Source of the DNA: Parus major
Lineage: Eukaryota > Chordata > Aves > Passeriformes > Paridae
DNA: 64,000 nucleotides
Direction: 5' to 3'
Assembly (NCBI RefSeq): GCF_001522545.3
Contig: NC_031768.1
Coordinates: 91,498,230-91,562,229 of the forward strand
Positions 25,301 to 38,890 of the stretch are shown in pieces. The translations under genes and the position numbers were made by a program. Within the stretch, counting starts at the first letter, position 1; every line of letters begins with the position of its first letter. The notes under the pieces are model-generated. The model was given only the letters and a program-made list of their open reading frames with translations. It was not told the origin of the DNA and searched no databases.

Positions 25301-26720
25301 ATGGGAACTAATAATGATGAGTTTCACCTCTGCCTAGAAAATAGCTATTTCAAAATAATCTGAACTGCCAGTCTCCTCTGTGCTAATATATTTCTGCAGA
25401 GTTTTATTAGGAGCAACTTGGTTGTGTGGAAGAGGCCGGCTATGATCCTAGAGTTCTCCCACTGTGCTCAGCCCTGTGCAAAGAGAGGAGAAATAGCACA
25501 GCTGCAGCTCTATTGATTTCATTGGGGTTGGGCTTCCTTGGTCCCAGATAACTCGATGGAAATGAGCCCACTCACACTGGGCTGGCATTCAGCAGATACT
25601 TTGCAATAGCACATCTGTACAAAGTTTGGGAGGTGTGTGCTTGTGTGTGCCTGTGTGCAAGGGTGTGTTCCCCTATATTTGCCTCCATTTAAAAGTGAAA
25701 AGTGTTTTCTTGTATGTGGTTGGACAAATGTTCATATACTTTGTAAAGTTGCCACGCTTGCAACTGGGAGGCAGCACTGCCAGATGGATGGGATAAGGGT
25801 CTGCTTACTTGGAGGTCTCTGTGGCTTTTTCCAACTCCTGGACCACAATAATCCTCAATAATGCTGGAAGTGTCCTTCTGTTTCACTTGCTACAGCTGTT
25901 AAGGAAAAAAAAGCAGCAAGTATATAGAATATATATAGCAGAACATACCATCTTCCTCTTCTGAGGCTCAGTGATTAACACCCTTGTAGATCTGGCCAAC
26001 ACTGTCCCTTTTCAGTAGCAACTTGAACCACACTCACCAATTTTCATTTCCGTATCAGAGGGAAGTAGTGAAAACTTCAGAAGAGCAGGGAGGCTTCTCT
26101 CCTGCACACACCCTTCTGCTCTCCTGTAAGAGCCCAGACACGTCTGAACGGCTTCTCACCACAGGTGCTCTCCTTAGATGGGTTCCAAGAAGTGCACCAG
26201 ATTTATGAAGGAAAGGGAAATGCCAAGAGGGCTCCAGCTCCCCCCGTGCCAACCTCTGTGCTGTGCACTTGCAAAACAAAAGGGGAACGGCCACACCACT
26301 GTGCCTCTGCCACTCATGGTGCCACTGCATCCTCTCCTCTCAGGGCCAGCAGGATTACCATGTTGGAGATGCACCACTGTCACTGTCCCTAACATGATAT
26401 GCCTTAGCATATGAGTGAGAACAGTGCCCTACCAGGTGTGGTGATGGTGATGCTTTTCCAGTATAGGAAACCAGGAAACCACAGATACTTTAACCAGGAA
26501 CACAATAGTGTCTGTATGGCAGCTACCTCAGTGCTCTGCTTCCTCCCTCCTTCCCAAGCTGGTTGTCCACCCTCACAGGAGACCATGATTTGGAGCTGCA
26601 CATCAAATCACCTTTCATGCCTTCCTCTGCAAACAAAACCCGTGTTGAAATCCATTGGCAGGCAGCATCCATGACTTTGAATAGTAAATACAAATCTCTC
26701 CTTTTGCCTTTCTGTCTCTC

Positions 26721-26738
26721 TCTCTCTCTGTTATTAAG
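26721..26738. repeat. (TC)n microsatellite
   Basis: TCTGTCTCTCTCTCTCTCTG, a short TC dinucleotide run. Confidence 0.9.
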
Positions 26739-29700
26739 CTGACAGGCACTTAGCCAATTATCCAGTCGTCATCTCAGCTGTATTTATGAAGGAGGAAGAG
26801 ACAACGCACACAGCTCTTGTCTTCAGGGCTTCAGCTGAGTCTCCCTTGTGTGCTGTAGCATTTTCCCTACTCAGAATACACAGGGAAAGAAACCACTGAA
26901 GGGGTTTAGTTGAGAAGAGGGATGGGGGAGTAGAGGTGGAGAAAGAGGTCTGCTCCCCCAGACCAGGGGCACACCAGAGCTGTCATTGTTTGGCACTCCT
27001 TTTGTGTTTAAATTTGGCAGAGCGCACATGCCTTTGTTGCATAAGGTTGCGATGGATGGGGAATGCGGTGGCTGTGGGTACTTGCAAAGTCCTTTTGCAA
27101 GGATCAAAAGTCAGGAACTATGTGGTGGCAGATTGTGAATCTGTGCCTTAAAGTGAGGGAGTCACATGTACTTGGGGACGTGGTGTGAATCTGTGACTTG
27201 GATCCAGGAGCCACCTCTAATCCCCAATGCAGTACTGCGCCTAGAACATACAGCCTGCGCTGGCTCAAGTGTTTACTCCAAACAGCAAAATTTAGGCAAA
27301 TAGCACTGAAGTGTTCTGTGAATATTTTCATGAATGTTAAAAATGAATTCACTTTGGCTGCAGCTGTGCTTCCTTTGTGTGTGTGCATGTGCATCTTCTT
27401 TTCTCTCCCCCTTGTGAATAATCTGAGTGGATGAGTTTTCCTTGCCCTGGCGTTCACGGACAGAACGTTTTTAAAAGGTCCATAGATGAGCAAAACAAGG
27501 CTCTAGCAGCAACTTCTGCAGCTGGAAGCCCTGTCTGTACAGATTTGCAGGCATGTACCCCTTCCTCACCTTAAATCCAGACACTAATTTTGTGTGGATG
27601 CTTGTGGTGCTCTTGATATATGTTAATGTTGGATGGTGCTTAGGGAGCACCGGACATGGTTCTTGCAACCCTTCATAGGAGCCCAGGCATAAAAGCAGTT
27701 GAATAAGTGAGATGTAGAGCTGATCACAGCTTGAGCCACAATAATTTATGTGCATGTGACAAGAGAAAATTACCTTTAAACTCTGCACCCAACCAATCAA
27801 TCTTGCAGCAGCCTGGTTTTGCTCAAAAAGGTGCCTCAGGCCAAGCCTATCAAGCTCAGAAAAAGAAAGGTTAAAATGTTCCAACATCATTATCTCTTTC
27901 TCTTCCTTTGGAGGAGAGGAACCACAGTGACAAAGCCTAGCTGACTCCTTCACACCAGTTCCTTTGTAGTGATTCTCACCCCCAGTCCAGATTCCTGGCT
28001 GGAGTCAGCAGGAATTTGTCCATGGTCAGGCCCAATGCTCATCTGGTCAGAGAATACAAAGGAAAGCATGTGACAGAGAGGACCAGGCACAAATAAGCAT
28101 GTTGGAATTGGAAAATGTTCGAGAGGGGATGAAAACATTACCACTGTAAGGTAGCAATTATTGAGTGTTGCAGATAGCACAGGGTATGCTAGGAAACCCC
28201 CATCTGTTTTCCAGGGTGTCCTCTGAGCTTGGAGAAAAGTGAGATTCCAGGAATTAATCTCTCCTGAAAAATGATTGTCCCCTCTCTGCCAAATATGATG
28301 TAACATGATTCATAGTCTCTGTCCCTGCAGCAACAGAGCAGGGAGCCTGCACCATGAGGCAGATGTTTTTGGGGCTTCACAGGGGAAGGGACATTTGAAC
28401 CTGCTTCCTCCTATGAGCAGAGACATGTGTGGGCTGTGATATAGTGGACCATGTTTGTTCCTTCAGGGCATGCAGTTTTCTTAGCAGTCCTCTGGAGTCA
28501 AAGGACAGGGGAGGTTTTAAGCTGGTGGAAGCTGGAGAGGGGCTGTTGCAGCCTGCCCTTCCCCCTTTTCACATTTGGTTCCCCCTTAGCCTTTGGCATG
28601 CTGGTTAAATAGGGGTGGTCCTTCCACAGCCCCCTGACATTTCTCAGGCAGGTCCTGTCCCCTGTTCTCCATCCTGTCAGACTGGCCCCACAGTGTATTT
28701 ATTTTCTCTTCCTACACAGAATGCCTGGTGCATATATGTTCTCTGAGCTCACAGAAAGGGTGTGTGTAGGAGGGCTAGTAAGAAGTGGGGCTGTGTCACC
28801 AGTACAGCTCTTCCTCTTCCTAGCAGAAATATAGCTGAATGCCTTTTGCATCCCAGTGATGTGTTTCTCCTGCTTTCAGTTGTGATCCAAGTTGGAAATG
28901 GAGTGGTAGGAGATCCCATTCATTTAGGAGGTGATTGACAGGCAAGAGCTCAGGCTGCAGGCTGGTGTGAAAGCCACCTTGCTGCTGTCAGCAGAGGAAC
29001 ACACTGCAGTGCATTCTTGGTGTGCTGTGATTCTACTGGAACTCAGAAAGAGGCAAGTGGGGGCTTTTTCTCCCTCTGTTGTAGCTCTTTCTTGGGTGGG
29101 AAGCTTGACACCCTTGTGTTACACTCACATGGGGTGACACATCAGCACTGGGGTGCAGATCTGAGATTTTCTTGTGCAAGTAGCAAAGAAGACAGATGCA
29201 TTTAAAAGATAATGGTGATGCAGTGTTAGGGAAAGTTCTCAGTGTTAAAACTGCCAGACCTCTACCCTTGAAGCATCAGGACTTTAGCTGGTGAGTTATG
29301 ATCATTTCAGCCAGATTTGTCCATTGTAGAAGCTGTAGAAACTTTGGAGACAACCCCACATTTTCCCCCCATTTGGCATGAGACCATAAGATGCTATGGA
29401 AAACTAAAGCCAGCTGCTGATGCTGTAACAGGGATGTTCCTCTGGTCACTCTTTATTAACCTCCTATAGCACTTCCTTTTGTAGAACTGTGTCTCTGAAA
29501 CTTTGGTGAAAACCCACACATCTTGTCTGCTTTTACACTTAAGGGAAACCTGAGATTGGCATCCATAATCAGGAGCAGAAGGTGCTGCAGGCAATCTGTC
29601 TTCCTTGCACTGCATTAAACCCATTTTAGTTTTTCAGTTAAATATCAAATTATCTGTCCACCCACACATCCTCCCCACTGCATCAACTGTGGTTAGGGAT

Positions 29701-30289
29701 GGGCCATCTGTAGGACTTCTACCTGGGTAAGGGGGTCCACGGGGGTTCTTGCGTAACATGCTTCATGCGTATTCATTGGCCTTTAGAGTGGCATTTCTTC
29801 CCTTCCTATTCTCCTGGCTGGTCTCCAGTACTGGCAATGAGTCAGAGGCATGCAGGTCTATCAATCTGAGAAGTGTGTCCCAAGGTGGAGGAACACGTGC
29901 AGCTTTGTTCTTCCCTGACGCGGGAAGTAGCGCTTAAATGCGGGCCAGGTGGGTCAAGGACTTGGGACGTGGTCAGATAAGTTGAAATGTCTTTTTTTTC
30001 CCCCATGGGAAGCTCAAAGTTGGAGCAGCATCCAGCTCCCAGAGCAGAGAGAAGGAAGGGCATGCATTAGATTTTACAGCATTGTTGTGTTGTGCTGTGT
30101 CTGTGTCCCTGCTTCAGTGGTAGTGCTGGCTGCTTTCTGATCACTGCAGTAGGGTCCTGTGTCTCTTTGGAGTGCTCTGTGTTTCTAGAGAGATGTGGTT
30201 CAGTTGGATGGACTCCAGAAGAAGGAAGTGGGAATGATCAGAAGTCTAGACAGCATACTCATGGGGAGAGATGGATGGAAATGGGGCTG

Positions 30290-30655
30290 TTTGGGCTAAA
30301 GAAGAGAGGACTAAACATGAGATATGCATAACAGCATGCAGGTACATAGGATACAAAAGAAATTAATTATGTCTTCTGCAGAAGAAGATGGGGAGAAGTT
30401 TAAGATTGTAACAAGAGAGACAGGCTTAATGTAGTAAGCTCTGCAACAGTAAAGATAGCAAAATACTGAATCAAATTTCCTTGTGAGGCTGTGTAACTCC
30501 ATCACTGGAGGGTTTTAAGGGCAGACTAGACAAGTACGAGGAGTGACAGATGCCACAAATGACAAAATAGAACTGATCTGTCTTTCACAGAGTAGAACAG
30601 ACTAGATGGTTCCTTTGGGTCTCTTCTACCTCTGCTGCTTGATTCTGTGCTGCCT
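30290..30655 (+). mobile_element. Older CR1-like LINE 3' end
   Basis: The end of the segment reads CACTGGAGGGTTTTAAGGGC, AGACTAGACAAGT, then GAACAGACTAGATGGTTCC and GGTCTCTTCTACCTCTGCTG before TGATTCTGTG. This parallels the sense 3' end of CR1 (GGAGG.TTTAAG..CAG.CTGGACAA, ...GGACTAGATGACCT..GAGGTCCCTTCCA..., ATTCTATG). The upstream part, from about 30290, is less certain. It lies in the opposite orientation to the CR1 at 6.93 kb and looks considerably older. Confidence 0.65.
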
Positions 30656-33600
30656 TCAGGCTCAGAGAACAGCAAGAGCATAGGCAGAAACACAGCTGAA
30701 AGGTTCAGGGAAGTGCCTCAGTGAGATGCTGAGTGAGTCTGGCCAGGAGGTCCTTACCCATTTCTTCAGCTGTGGCTGACCTTCTCCCTTCCATCTCAGG
30801 AGCATGATGTGCTCCAAGGAGAATGTCATCAGTGTCACTCCAGTCCAAGCACGTGACACTTAACCTATCTGGAAAACAGAAGTAAGAATCGGTGTCAAAA
30901 CTATCCCTAAAATTGATTTTCTTCTGCAGGGACTCAGATTTTTTTTCTCATCTGCTGCCCTTGGGGGGCCACAGGACCTACAGGATGTTTTACCGTAAGC
31001 GTGGTAGGGAAAACAAGTCGAAGGCTCAGTGTTTTATCCTGAGAAAGTTTGATGATGTTGCTGAATGCTCACTTCATGAGGCTTTGTCAGCATGTTCTGT
31101 TAATGAAATGTCACCTTTTATCGGTATGAAATCACTTTGTGCATTGGTATATGAGCCCATGAGGATTTGAGTCTACCTGAGGGGTGGATGTGGTGCAATT
31201 TATGCGTACTCCTGGGGCTTTTCACCACTAGGGAGGTGGCATGTGACATAAGGCCCAAAGTGGTGCAGGTGGCAAGCCTTGCAACAACTGAGCATCATGC
31301 CTTTAGCAGTGAACTGGGTGCACGTGAAGCAATGAGAAAACTCCAGTGCACCGAGGATCTAGGGATGAGTAGAGAAAGGATGTTTTAAGAGGTTGAGGAG
31401 CAATTTAAGAGAGGAAAAGCTATTCAGGGAAGGAGGGGAAGAGCATAAAGGGGCCTGCTGTAAAGTTTGGAGTAATGTGCTTGGTGTTAATCTTTCTCTG
31501 GCTGTAGTGGCCCAGGCTGTTGCTAACCTGGCCAGGCAAGCTGCCAGAGGCTGTCTCCATTGCTCACCCATTGTCCACTCTCATCCTGTCTCTGACTTGT
31601 GTTTTCTTGTCAGCATTTCTCTCCCACGGATCGATTCCTCCTTGGCTCATCCCAGTGATTTTAAGCATAGAGAGAAACTTCCTCTTGGCGGTGAGAGATA
31701 ATCAAGCTGAATATTACCCATCTCTGAAGTGCAGGCAGTCCGTGAGCAGAGCCAAAGTCAATATCTTGGCAGATGTTGCCTTGCATTGATTTATCTTCTC
31801 CTGGAGCAGGGTGGATGGCCCCAAAGAAGGCAGCATGGTCACCTGGCCAACTCCCAAAACATTTGCAGGCTGCATTAGCTTACTTGATTTGGTCTCCAGA
31901 AGCTGCTCTCCTCAGTGTCAGGGGGTAGAAGAGCGTGGTGCCAAACTCACAAATCCCTCCTTTGCACTCATCAGTGTTATTTCTTGTGCTGAGACACATC
32001 CTGGGCTCAGAGCACCAGCTCACGGTGCTGAGCTAAGCCAGCCTCATTTACTGGCTTAATGGAGCAAGGAAACAAATGTGTGTGCTGCTGCTGCTGGCAT
32101 AGGGGAGAGGAACAGGAGACCCATGCCCCAGAAAGAAATGGAGGTTTTTCCTTGCAGGGAATCTGGATGAGTCAGAGAGGAAAGTAAGGGAGAGGAAGCT
32201 TCCATGTGAGCAGCAGGAATGGGAGGAAACAGGCAGGGCCCCTCTTCAAGCCAGAGGAATTACAGTCAGCAGATTGCTGTGCAGGATGGGGTGGGAGGAA
32301 GGGGGCTGCTGGCAGAGAAGGGGGGGTGGTGGAGGCAGGCTGTGGGGAAACCAGTTGCCAGGCAGGAGGACCAGGTCAGAGTGCTGCTCCTGGGCTTTGC
32401 TCTGTCAGAACAAGCAGACAAAGCATGCAAGAGTACCTGTATAGAGTTCCAGTTCCCAGCTCCCCAGCATAATGCACTCTCTGTTTTCAGAGACCTTTGA
32501 GCTCTCCTCCTATGTCTGGGAGCTCCAGGTTTGGCTTTGGCAGGAAAGGGCCTCCAGCAGAGTAGGCAGGGGGTTTTTCAAAACCACAGCTAAAGAGAAA
32601 CCATCTGTATGATCTCAAGTAACAAGATACTTGCATGCAAAGCCCATCCCCTTTGGTACCATCCCCTTCCCCCAGCCCCCTTCCCCAGCCCCTCATCTCC
32701 CCAGCTCTCGCTGAGCCCTTCACAGCTCCTCTCTGCCCACCCTGCTGTTTTCATGCTGGAGCAGCAGGCACTGCACAGATACATGTACCACATCTCTGGT
32801 TCTGCACTTTCCCCCAGGGTGTGGACAGATGCTGATTGTCTTCATGCCCAGTTGGGGACAGCAGGAGATGTTATAAATAGCATCAGTTCCTTGCGTGGCA
32901 AAGACAGAACTTTCCCCTAGAAGTCCATCGCTCTGCTCCCAGGACTCACTGGGAGGTCTCTGAAATGTCACAGAACGTTTGCAGCAGAGAGTACCTCTGG
33001 AGGCTTCCTCTGGGTTCAGGGCTTGATCCAGGCAGAAAATGGAACGAGTTTGCTGAATCTTTCTTCACAATCTAATTCTTTCTGCCTGTCCCCGTCATTT
33101 TTCTGTGAATGGCAGTTTCTGTTCAGAAGAGACCTGGGACTGAAATAGGAGTAGATGCTGAAAGGAGCACTTAACATGTATAAACCTGATGTGTTGAGGA
33201 AAGAAATAGGTCTGGAGCAGCCATAAGGGATATAGGGATGCCAGGACAGAGCTGGTGTAGGAAACCCCAGTTCAGGAGAACTCTGTTGGGGATACTGCCA
33301 GTACAACACCAGAAAGGGGTGCTAAGAGCAAGAAAACTTTCCTGCAAGAAAGTAATATGCTTTTCCAGCACTGCAGATTCCCTCTGCTCCCCTCGGGGGT
33401 TGATTTGCTTCTGTAGGAGTGCAGGTTGCATAAGGAGCCACAAGTAACCTGTTTAGAAGCAGGCTTGTTTATCTTCCCTCTCCTCTGCTCCCTGCCCTCC
33501 GGCAGAGGGTATTGCTTCACACCTCTGGGCAGCTGAAGCCCTTTCCATCTCTGAGCTGACACCAGGCTCTGTCCTCCTGACAGCAGCCGGACATCCCCCA

Positions 33601-34284
33601 CTGCAGCACCATTTCAGCCTTAGGCACTGCTTGCTGCTGCTGAGGCTCGTGTTTGCATCAGCAAAAGTTCCTTTGCTGTGGGTTTGTGGCTGCAGGGGCT
33701 GTGCTGTGCTCCCCAGCTGGAGTTCTCCCTGTGGGCATCGTGGGGAGAGGCCCTGGCAGCGTGTGCACACTGATATTTAAATTAAAATTACTCCTAGGAC
33801 ATTCAGGGAGTAATAAGGAATGGTACTGAGCCTTGGCTAGCCTCCACCTTACATGTGCCTCCCAGAGGCTCCCCAGTGCCTCATGGAGGCCCAGCTTGGA
33901 CTGCTGTTGTACCATATATTATGCTGTCGGTCTCTGTGATTTCTGCCCTGTCCTTGCTTGTTCCCTGGTTCCCTTTGTGTTTACTATTCTAATTTATTGA
34001 GTTACCTGGAGTGTTTTCACAGACACCAAGGCTGCTTTGCAGAAATTAATGATTGTGCATTCTGCTTGTTGGTGCCTTACACAGACCTCGCCTTTATGTG
34101 ATAGAGACTAAAATATGCTCAGAGAAAATGAAAATGTTAACCTCTATTAAAAACATGCTTTAAAAAGTTGTTGTGAGATCTGTGCCAGGGCATACGAGTA
34201 CTTTGAGATTATTTAGCTCACTAGCCCCTGCCATTTCTGAATCTCAGAGTATTTTTATTGATTTCCCCTTTGAGACAAGCGACT
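30656..34284. other. Intron 1; nothing recognised
   Basis: Slightly GC-richer than the surroundings at about 32200-32400 and 32640-32760, the latter C-rich (CCCTTCCCCCAGCCCC). No exon, transposon or RNA gene recognised. Confidence 0.55.
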
Positions 34285-34445
34285 ATTTGTCCCCATTTTG
34301 TAGTGTGGGAAACTGAGGCTTGAAAAGAAGATTTGTCTCAGCAAATTAGTGGCCAGACGTAGGTGACCAAAATCTTTGCTGGCTGGAACCCCAGTTTTTA
34401 GGTCCTGTTCACAGCTGTGCTACCTAACTGGCTGCTGGACTAGAA
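34285..34445 (-). mobile_element. MIR-like SINE relic (reverse orientation)
   Basis: CCCCATTTTGTAGTGTGGGA and AACTGAGGCTTGAAAAGAAG, followed by a segment corresponding to the CACAGC..GTGGC.GAGCC..GATT.GAACCC part, mirror the reverse complement of MIR (CATTTTACAGATG.GGAAACTGAGGC...). MIR is an ancient amniote SINE, and relics survive in birds. Confidence 0.65.
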
Positions 34446-37400
34446 TATCACATTAGTGTCTCCTAATGTAATGCAAAAGCAGGAGATAATCTTTCCTCAG
34501 TTGTGGTCAGAAAGGCCAGATCTTGGCAGTTCCCGTTTAGTGGAAATGAAGCTGTGGGAGGGAAAACTCTACTTCTTTTGCGTTCCCAAGGAAATCTGTG
34601 ACTGGTGTTTGCCATCTGAGTGTTCTCCTCAGTAAAATGGAGAGTCTGGTCCAGAGAATGAGCATCTTTGTAAAGCAGGAAGCAACTTTCATGCATTTTT
34701 GTAAAGGAAGGGAGGAAATTGAGAGGAGACACCTACACATAACAGTGCAAAGTGTTTTGTTGGGTTTTGATGTGCTTATTCACTTTTTTTTGGAAAGGAG
34801 CAAAGCAGGGTATCTAAAAAGGTGGTTACAAAGTGTGTAACAGCTCACACAGCTCTGATGGGAAGATCTAGACGGGGTCATAGGAAATGACAGGCCTGTA
34901 AATCTTGGAGCTACGTAGGTGGCAGGTCCTTTCAGGGGCTGATACTATAAATCTATTGAAACAAGCTGTCTGTTCCCTAGAAGTTTACTGAGAAAGTGCA
35001 CTCCTTGATTGGTCAGGGAATGCCAGATGCAGCATTTTGTGGAGGTCACAGAGTCACTAGGGGTGACATGATAAAGGGGGGAATTTTCAGCTGCTGGGAC
35101 ACAAGCCATCTGAAAGGGAAGTTTCTTTTCAGGTCCTCCATAAACTCATTAAAACATAGGATGAACATTTTTCCTCTCTTGCTTGAACACTTAAAAGTCC
35201 TTAAGAGAGAGTGCCTTTCAAACAGACTCTTGTTTAGCATGTATGAATTTCCTCCCAAACAAAAGAATTTAAGAAACAGCAGATGATAGCAGAACCTTTT
35301 TACATCAGTTTCTTGCATTTATAAATTTGCATTATATAAGAAAATACAAAAACCTCCTAAGTGGGAAAATATGCAGAATCATAGAAATAACCTGCTGATG
35401 GGAGAAATTTCTTTGTCCTGGACAGATTGTTTCCTGCTTATAGTCTGAAGAAAGAGGATTTATATCACTGGGGTTGGTGGGAAGGGGTCATAAGCAGGAA
35501 TTTTCCTGTCATGTATCAAGTGACCATTGGTATCCTGTAATGTACTGCTTTTTGGGATAGAGTTTGACCTGGGTGTTAGTTACCTTGTGGCAGTGAAATA
35601 CACATATTTTTGCATTTAATAGGAAAGCAGCAAACCCTATCCAGCCTTACATGGGTAGTGTTTGTTCTAAGAGATGCTCCCTACCTTTATCACTGTGTTT
35701 TCCTCTGCTGTATTCTTCATTATTTGATATATCCTTCACTATCCAGCTTGCTTTGTTTCCTCTTTGAGGCAAAAAGCTTCAGTGTTTTCAATCTCCCCTC
35801 TTACAGATATTTTGTGAGGTCTCGAAGTCATTGCTGTCACCTGTCCCTGAACCCTTTTTATTTCTATTGCATCTTTTGCAGATAAGATGACTTGATATGG
35901 GACATTGTATTGCAGTACAGTACTGCACTTAGCCTCATTTTTTCTCTTTGTCTCAGTGCATTCTGTTAGGGTTCTTGTCCATTATGAACAGAGGGTTTTT
36001 ATGAGTTTGCCATGCATTAATCTTAATTGCTGAATGACCGTGGTTAATTTAGAAGCCAACAAGGTAACTCAGATAATTCCTTCCAGAATGTGCATCACCT
36101 GACATTGTGTGCTTGGTCAGTGCTTCTGCTTGATACAGGGTATAGCCCAGCAGAATGCCTTTCTCTCACTTGTTTGTAAACTGAGTTGATGCACTGCTCA
36201 TTTGAGCTCTTGTTTTATGGAGCTCTCCACCTTTATTTTTTTTTTTTTTCTTTAAAATTAACTGTTTCTTTAAGCAGTCTTATTGCCTTCCCTGGAATCT
36301 TTGAGGTGAGGTGTCACCTCTGGTAATGGTGTAAGAATGTTCCTGTGGAGAGGTTGCTGTGCTCTGCTCATCAGTCAAGCACAATCTCTTCTGAGGTGGA
36401 ACCCTGTAAGTATTAAACAGCAAATGACAGCGGGTTCAAGACAAGAAAAGAAGAAGAAAGCATCCAGTTTGAACTGCAGGGACTGTTTTGGAAGGCAGAT
36501 TGTAATTAAACTGATCAGAATTCAGACATTGAGATAGTCATTGCACTTCGTGCCTTTGAAAAGTGTCAAGCTTTGATTATATCTCATCTTTTTGTCTATA
36601 ATCTTCTAATACAAAAGATTTTTCCCAAGGAATTTGCTGTCTCCAATAGTTAGTCCCATGAAGACGGAAGACACTAAGTAGTGTCTTTAAGTAGAGGCAA
36701 CCCAAAGCCATCTGGCAAAAGCCATTGTGAAACCAATCCTCCTGCTGTACCAAAGCACGAAACATCCCCAGAAGTCTGCCACTCTGCACACCATTGGAAT
36801 AAAACTCTCATCAGCATGTTTCAAAGGTCATTAGATTATTTTTTACATGTGAGGAAGTAGGGGGGAAAAGTATTCAGGGGGGAGAAATAGGCATGGATGC
36901 TGGTGAATGGAGATGTAACTTTAAAAATCAGAGCTAGAAAAGGAGGAATGTTTAATACATTAAAGCCAACTCTTTTGCACCTGCTTGTTACTTGACTACA
37001 TACACAATGAGTATTTCAGTTGTACTTTATTTGAGCTATGTTATTTCCTATGAAACAAGAAGTCCTTCTGCTTTGTAACAAACTTCTTGAACCATGTGAC
37101 TGACCTCAGCTCCCAGGAGAGCCTGCTGGAGAGTACAAATGTGCGAGTGAAAAGCATTTGCACAAAATACACTGCTTGGTGTGGTTTTGACCTGAAATAC
37201 ACTCTAATAAGTTGCTGGTAGCAGAGACTGAGATCACATGATACTCAACAGAAATCCAGCAGTGAATAGAATTACTTTCTATTATTTTTCCCCTATTTAA
37301 ATTAAGGGGCAGGTGGAGGCAGTTGATATTCTAAGTGTGTATTTCTGAAGAACAGTAAATCCAAACCTGTCTCTTTAGTGAAAGCCCCTAGAGTTTTTGA

Positions 37401-38710
37401 TCTCCTAAAAGTAATACCGACCTAGTGTGTGTTCAGTACAGCCCGTTGGTATGTACTTGCTGAAATCTTTGGAGTGGATGAGGATATGACCGCCCTTAGG
37501 ATGTGAAATACAGTAGCTACTAGATTCATAGTAGTGGCAGAGCTCAAGGTCTGAGACCTTCTAGGAAAAAAAAAATCAACCCTGTGCACATCCAGGACTC
37601 TGTCTGCTTCCCCTCTTCTGGGAGCATGCACCTGTGGAGCCTGGCAGAGCTGGAAGTCCCTTCAGATAACCAGGACTTTGGTACATTACAAACTAAAACA
37701 GCCTTTCATATCATCTCCTTCCCACATCTCCTTTCCTCCAAGAGAGCACTTTGCCTCCCACTCCATCTCTGTAAGTTCTCTCTCTCTGTTGAATCCTCTA
37801 AAGCATTTTACAACTCTAATTAGACACGTATCTCCAATTTACTACTATTTAAAAGGGTAAGCAGTTAATGTCGTAAGACTGAGAATGCTGGTAATTAATT
37901 ACTAACTCCAAGGACCTGGCTATCTCTCTAACCAGCCTTGTCTCAAATAGCATCTCTCTCTGCTAAAACCTCTGTTCACAGTAATTAAACAGTAGGGAGG
38001 AGAAGCACCTTGGAGCCTGCCCAACAAAGTCTGTCTGACACAAAGTGCAGCTCTGTCAGGCAGTCCTTTTTTATCTGACTATCTGGCATGGACATAATGG
38101 GCCAACAAATTTTGATTACTCACAAGTACACTCCAGCTTTGTCCAAGAGACTGCAGTAGCAGGATCCCTTCTGTGCCACTGCCATTGAAACACGAAACTA
38201 GTTGGGATCCTCCTCATCTCTGGGAAATGACATCCTAGGAGGATGACAGGTCCTCCTAGCAGTGCTCCTGCCTTGTTCCCAGAAAGCAAAGCATTATAAG
38301 CTGAGGAAGTTGGTTTGTGCTGCTGCCTCTGAGCACTAAAGCAGTTTGCATTGGAGCATCCTGGAGAGCAAAGCCTGAGCAGCGCTTGGGTCAGGTTCTG
38401 CTCTTTACAATTGTCTTCAGCCAACAGGTTTGGAAGTGGTGGTGTGGTGGTCACAGACGTTTGTTAAGCGTATGTGGTGCCTGTGACACAATGGAAGATG
38501 AGGATTGCTGGGGGAATCTGTGGTTTGCAGTGAGAACACACTGAAAGCTTGGTCTGTGCACTTGTAACCTGGAATGGTTATCTCCTAGCTAGCTGCATAG
38601 TCTCACCTCATCAGTAGAAAAGTTTTAAATGCAGCTGTGTCCAGGTGCAGTGTGCACAGAGGTAATGTGGGAGATGGCATACCAGATAGGATAGCAAGCC
38701 TGGAAAACTC
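34446..38710. other. Intron 1; candidate enhancer near 37.86-38.0 kb, otherwise nothing recognised
   Basis: Holds a poly-T run at about 36235-36250 and a TAAT-rich patch at 37863-37990 (listed separately). No exon recognised. Confidence 0.55.
37860..38000. promoter_or_regulatory. Candidate non-coding regulatory patch with TAAT/AATTA motifs
   Basis: Contains GCAGTTAATG, GGTAATTAATTAC (a paired palindromic homeodomain site) and AGTAATTAAAC within about 130 bp. Homeodomain proteins bind TAATTA, and developmental enhancers in large neural gene introns often show such clusters. This is inference from motif density only. Confidence 0.3.
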
Positions 38711-38890
38711 TGGGTTAGTTCTGTACTCTGCTTCTTACTGTGTGTGGACTTTGGCACACCATTTCCCCTTCCTTGTATTCCCTTCCCTTATCTACTAACT
38801 ATATGATAGGGATAAAAATACCTAACACCTTCAAAAAGAGCTTTGACCTCTGTTAATGAGAGGTGTTAAGTAATGCTTGGTAAAAGCAGG
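38711..38890 (+). mobile_element. MIR-like SINE relic (forward orientation)
   Basis: CTCTGCTTCTTACTGTGTGT, GGACTTTGGCACACCATTTCC, then ATGATAGGGATAAAAATACCTAACACC and GTTAAGTAATGCTTGGTAAA follow the order of the MIR core and 3' end (TCTGCCACTTACTAGCTGTG, TGACCTTGGGCAA, TAAAATGGGGATAATAATACCTACC, TAA...GC..AG). Conserved order over 180 bp makes chance unlikely. Confidence 0.75.

Larger units (their letters stand above)
19000..30289. other. Intron 1, proximal block; no exon or clear transposon
   Basis: Besides the Z-DNA-type run at 20138-20167, it contains an 11-bp tandem repeat at 22341-22362, a purine/pyrimidine-alternating patch at about 24386-24425 (ACATATGTGAGTGTGTGTGC), and a (TC)n run at about 26721-26738. 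I recognise no coding exon. Confidence 0.6.

Noticed and set aside
27471..27953. A 160-codon reverse-strand open frame
   Set aside because: No recognisable motif or codon bias; length is tolerable by chance given about 130 frames over 60 codons in the window.
35375..35440. GAATCATAGAAAT, resembling the end of a reverse CR1
   Set aside because: Similarity stops after about a dozen bases; the following sequence does not match CR1.
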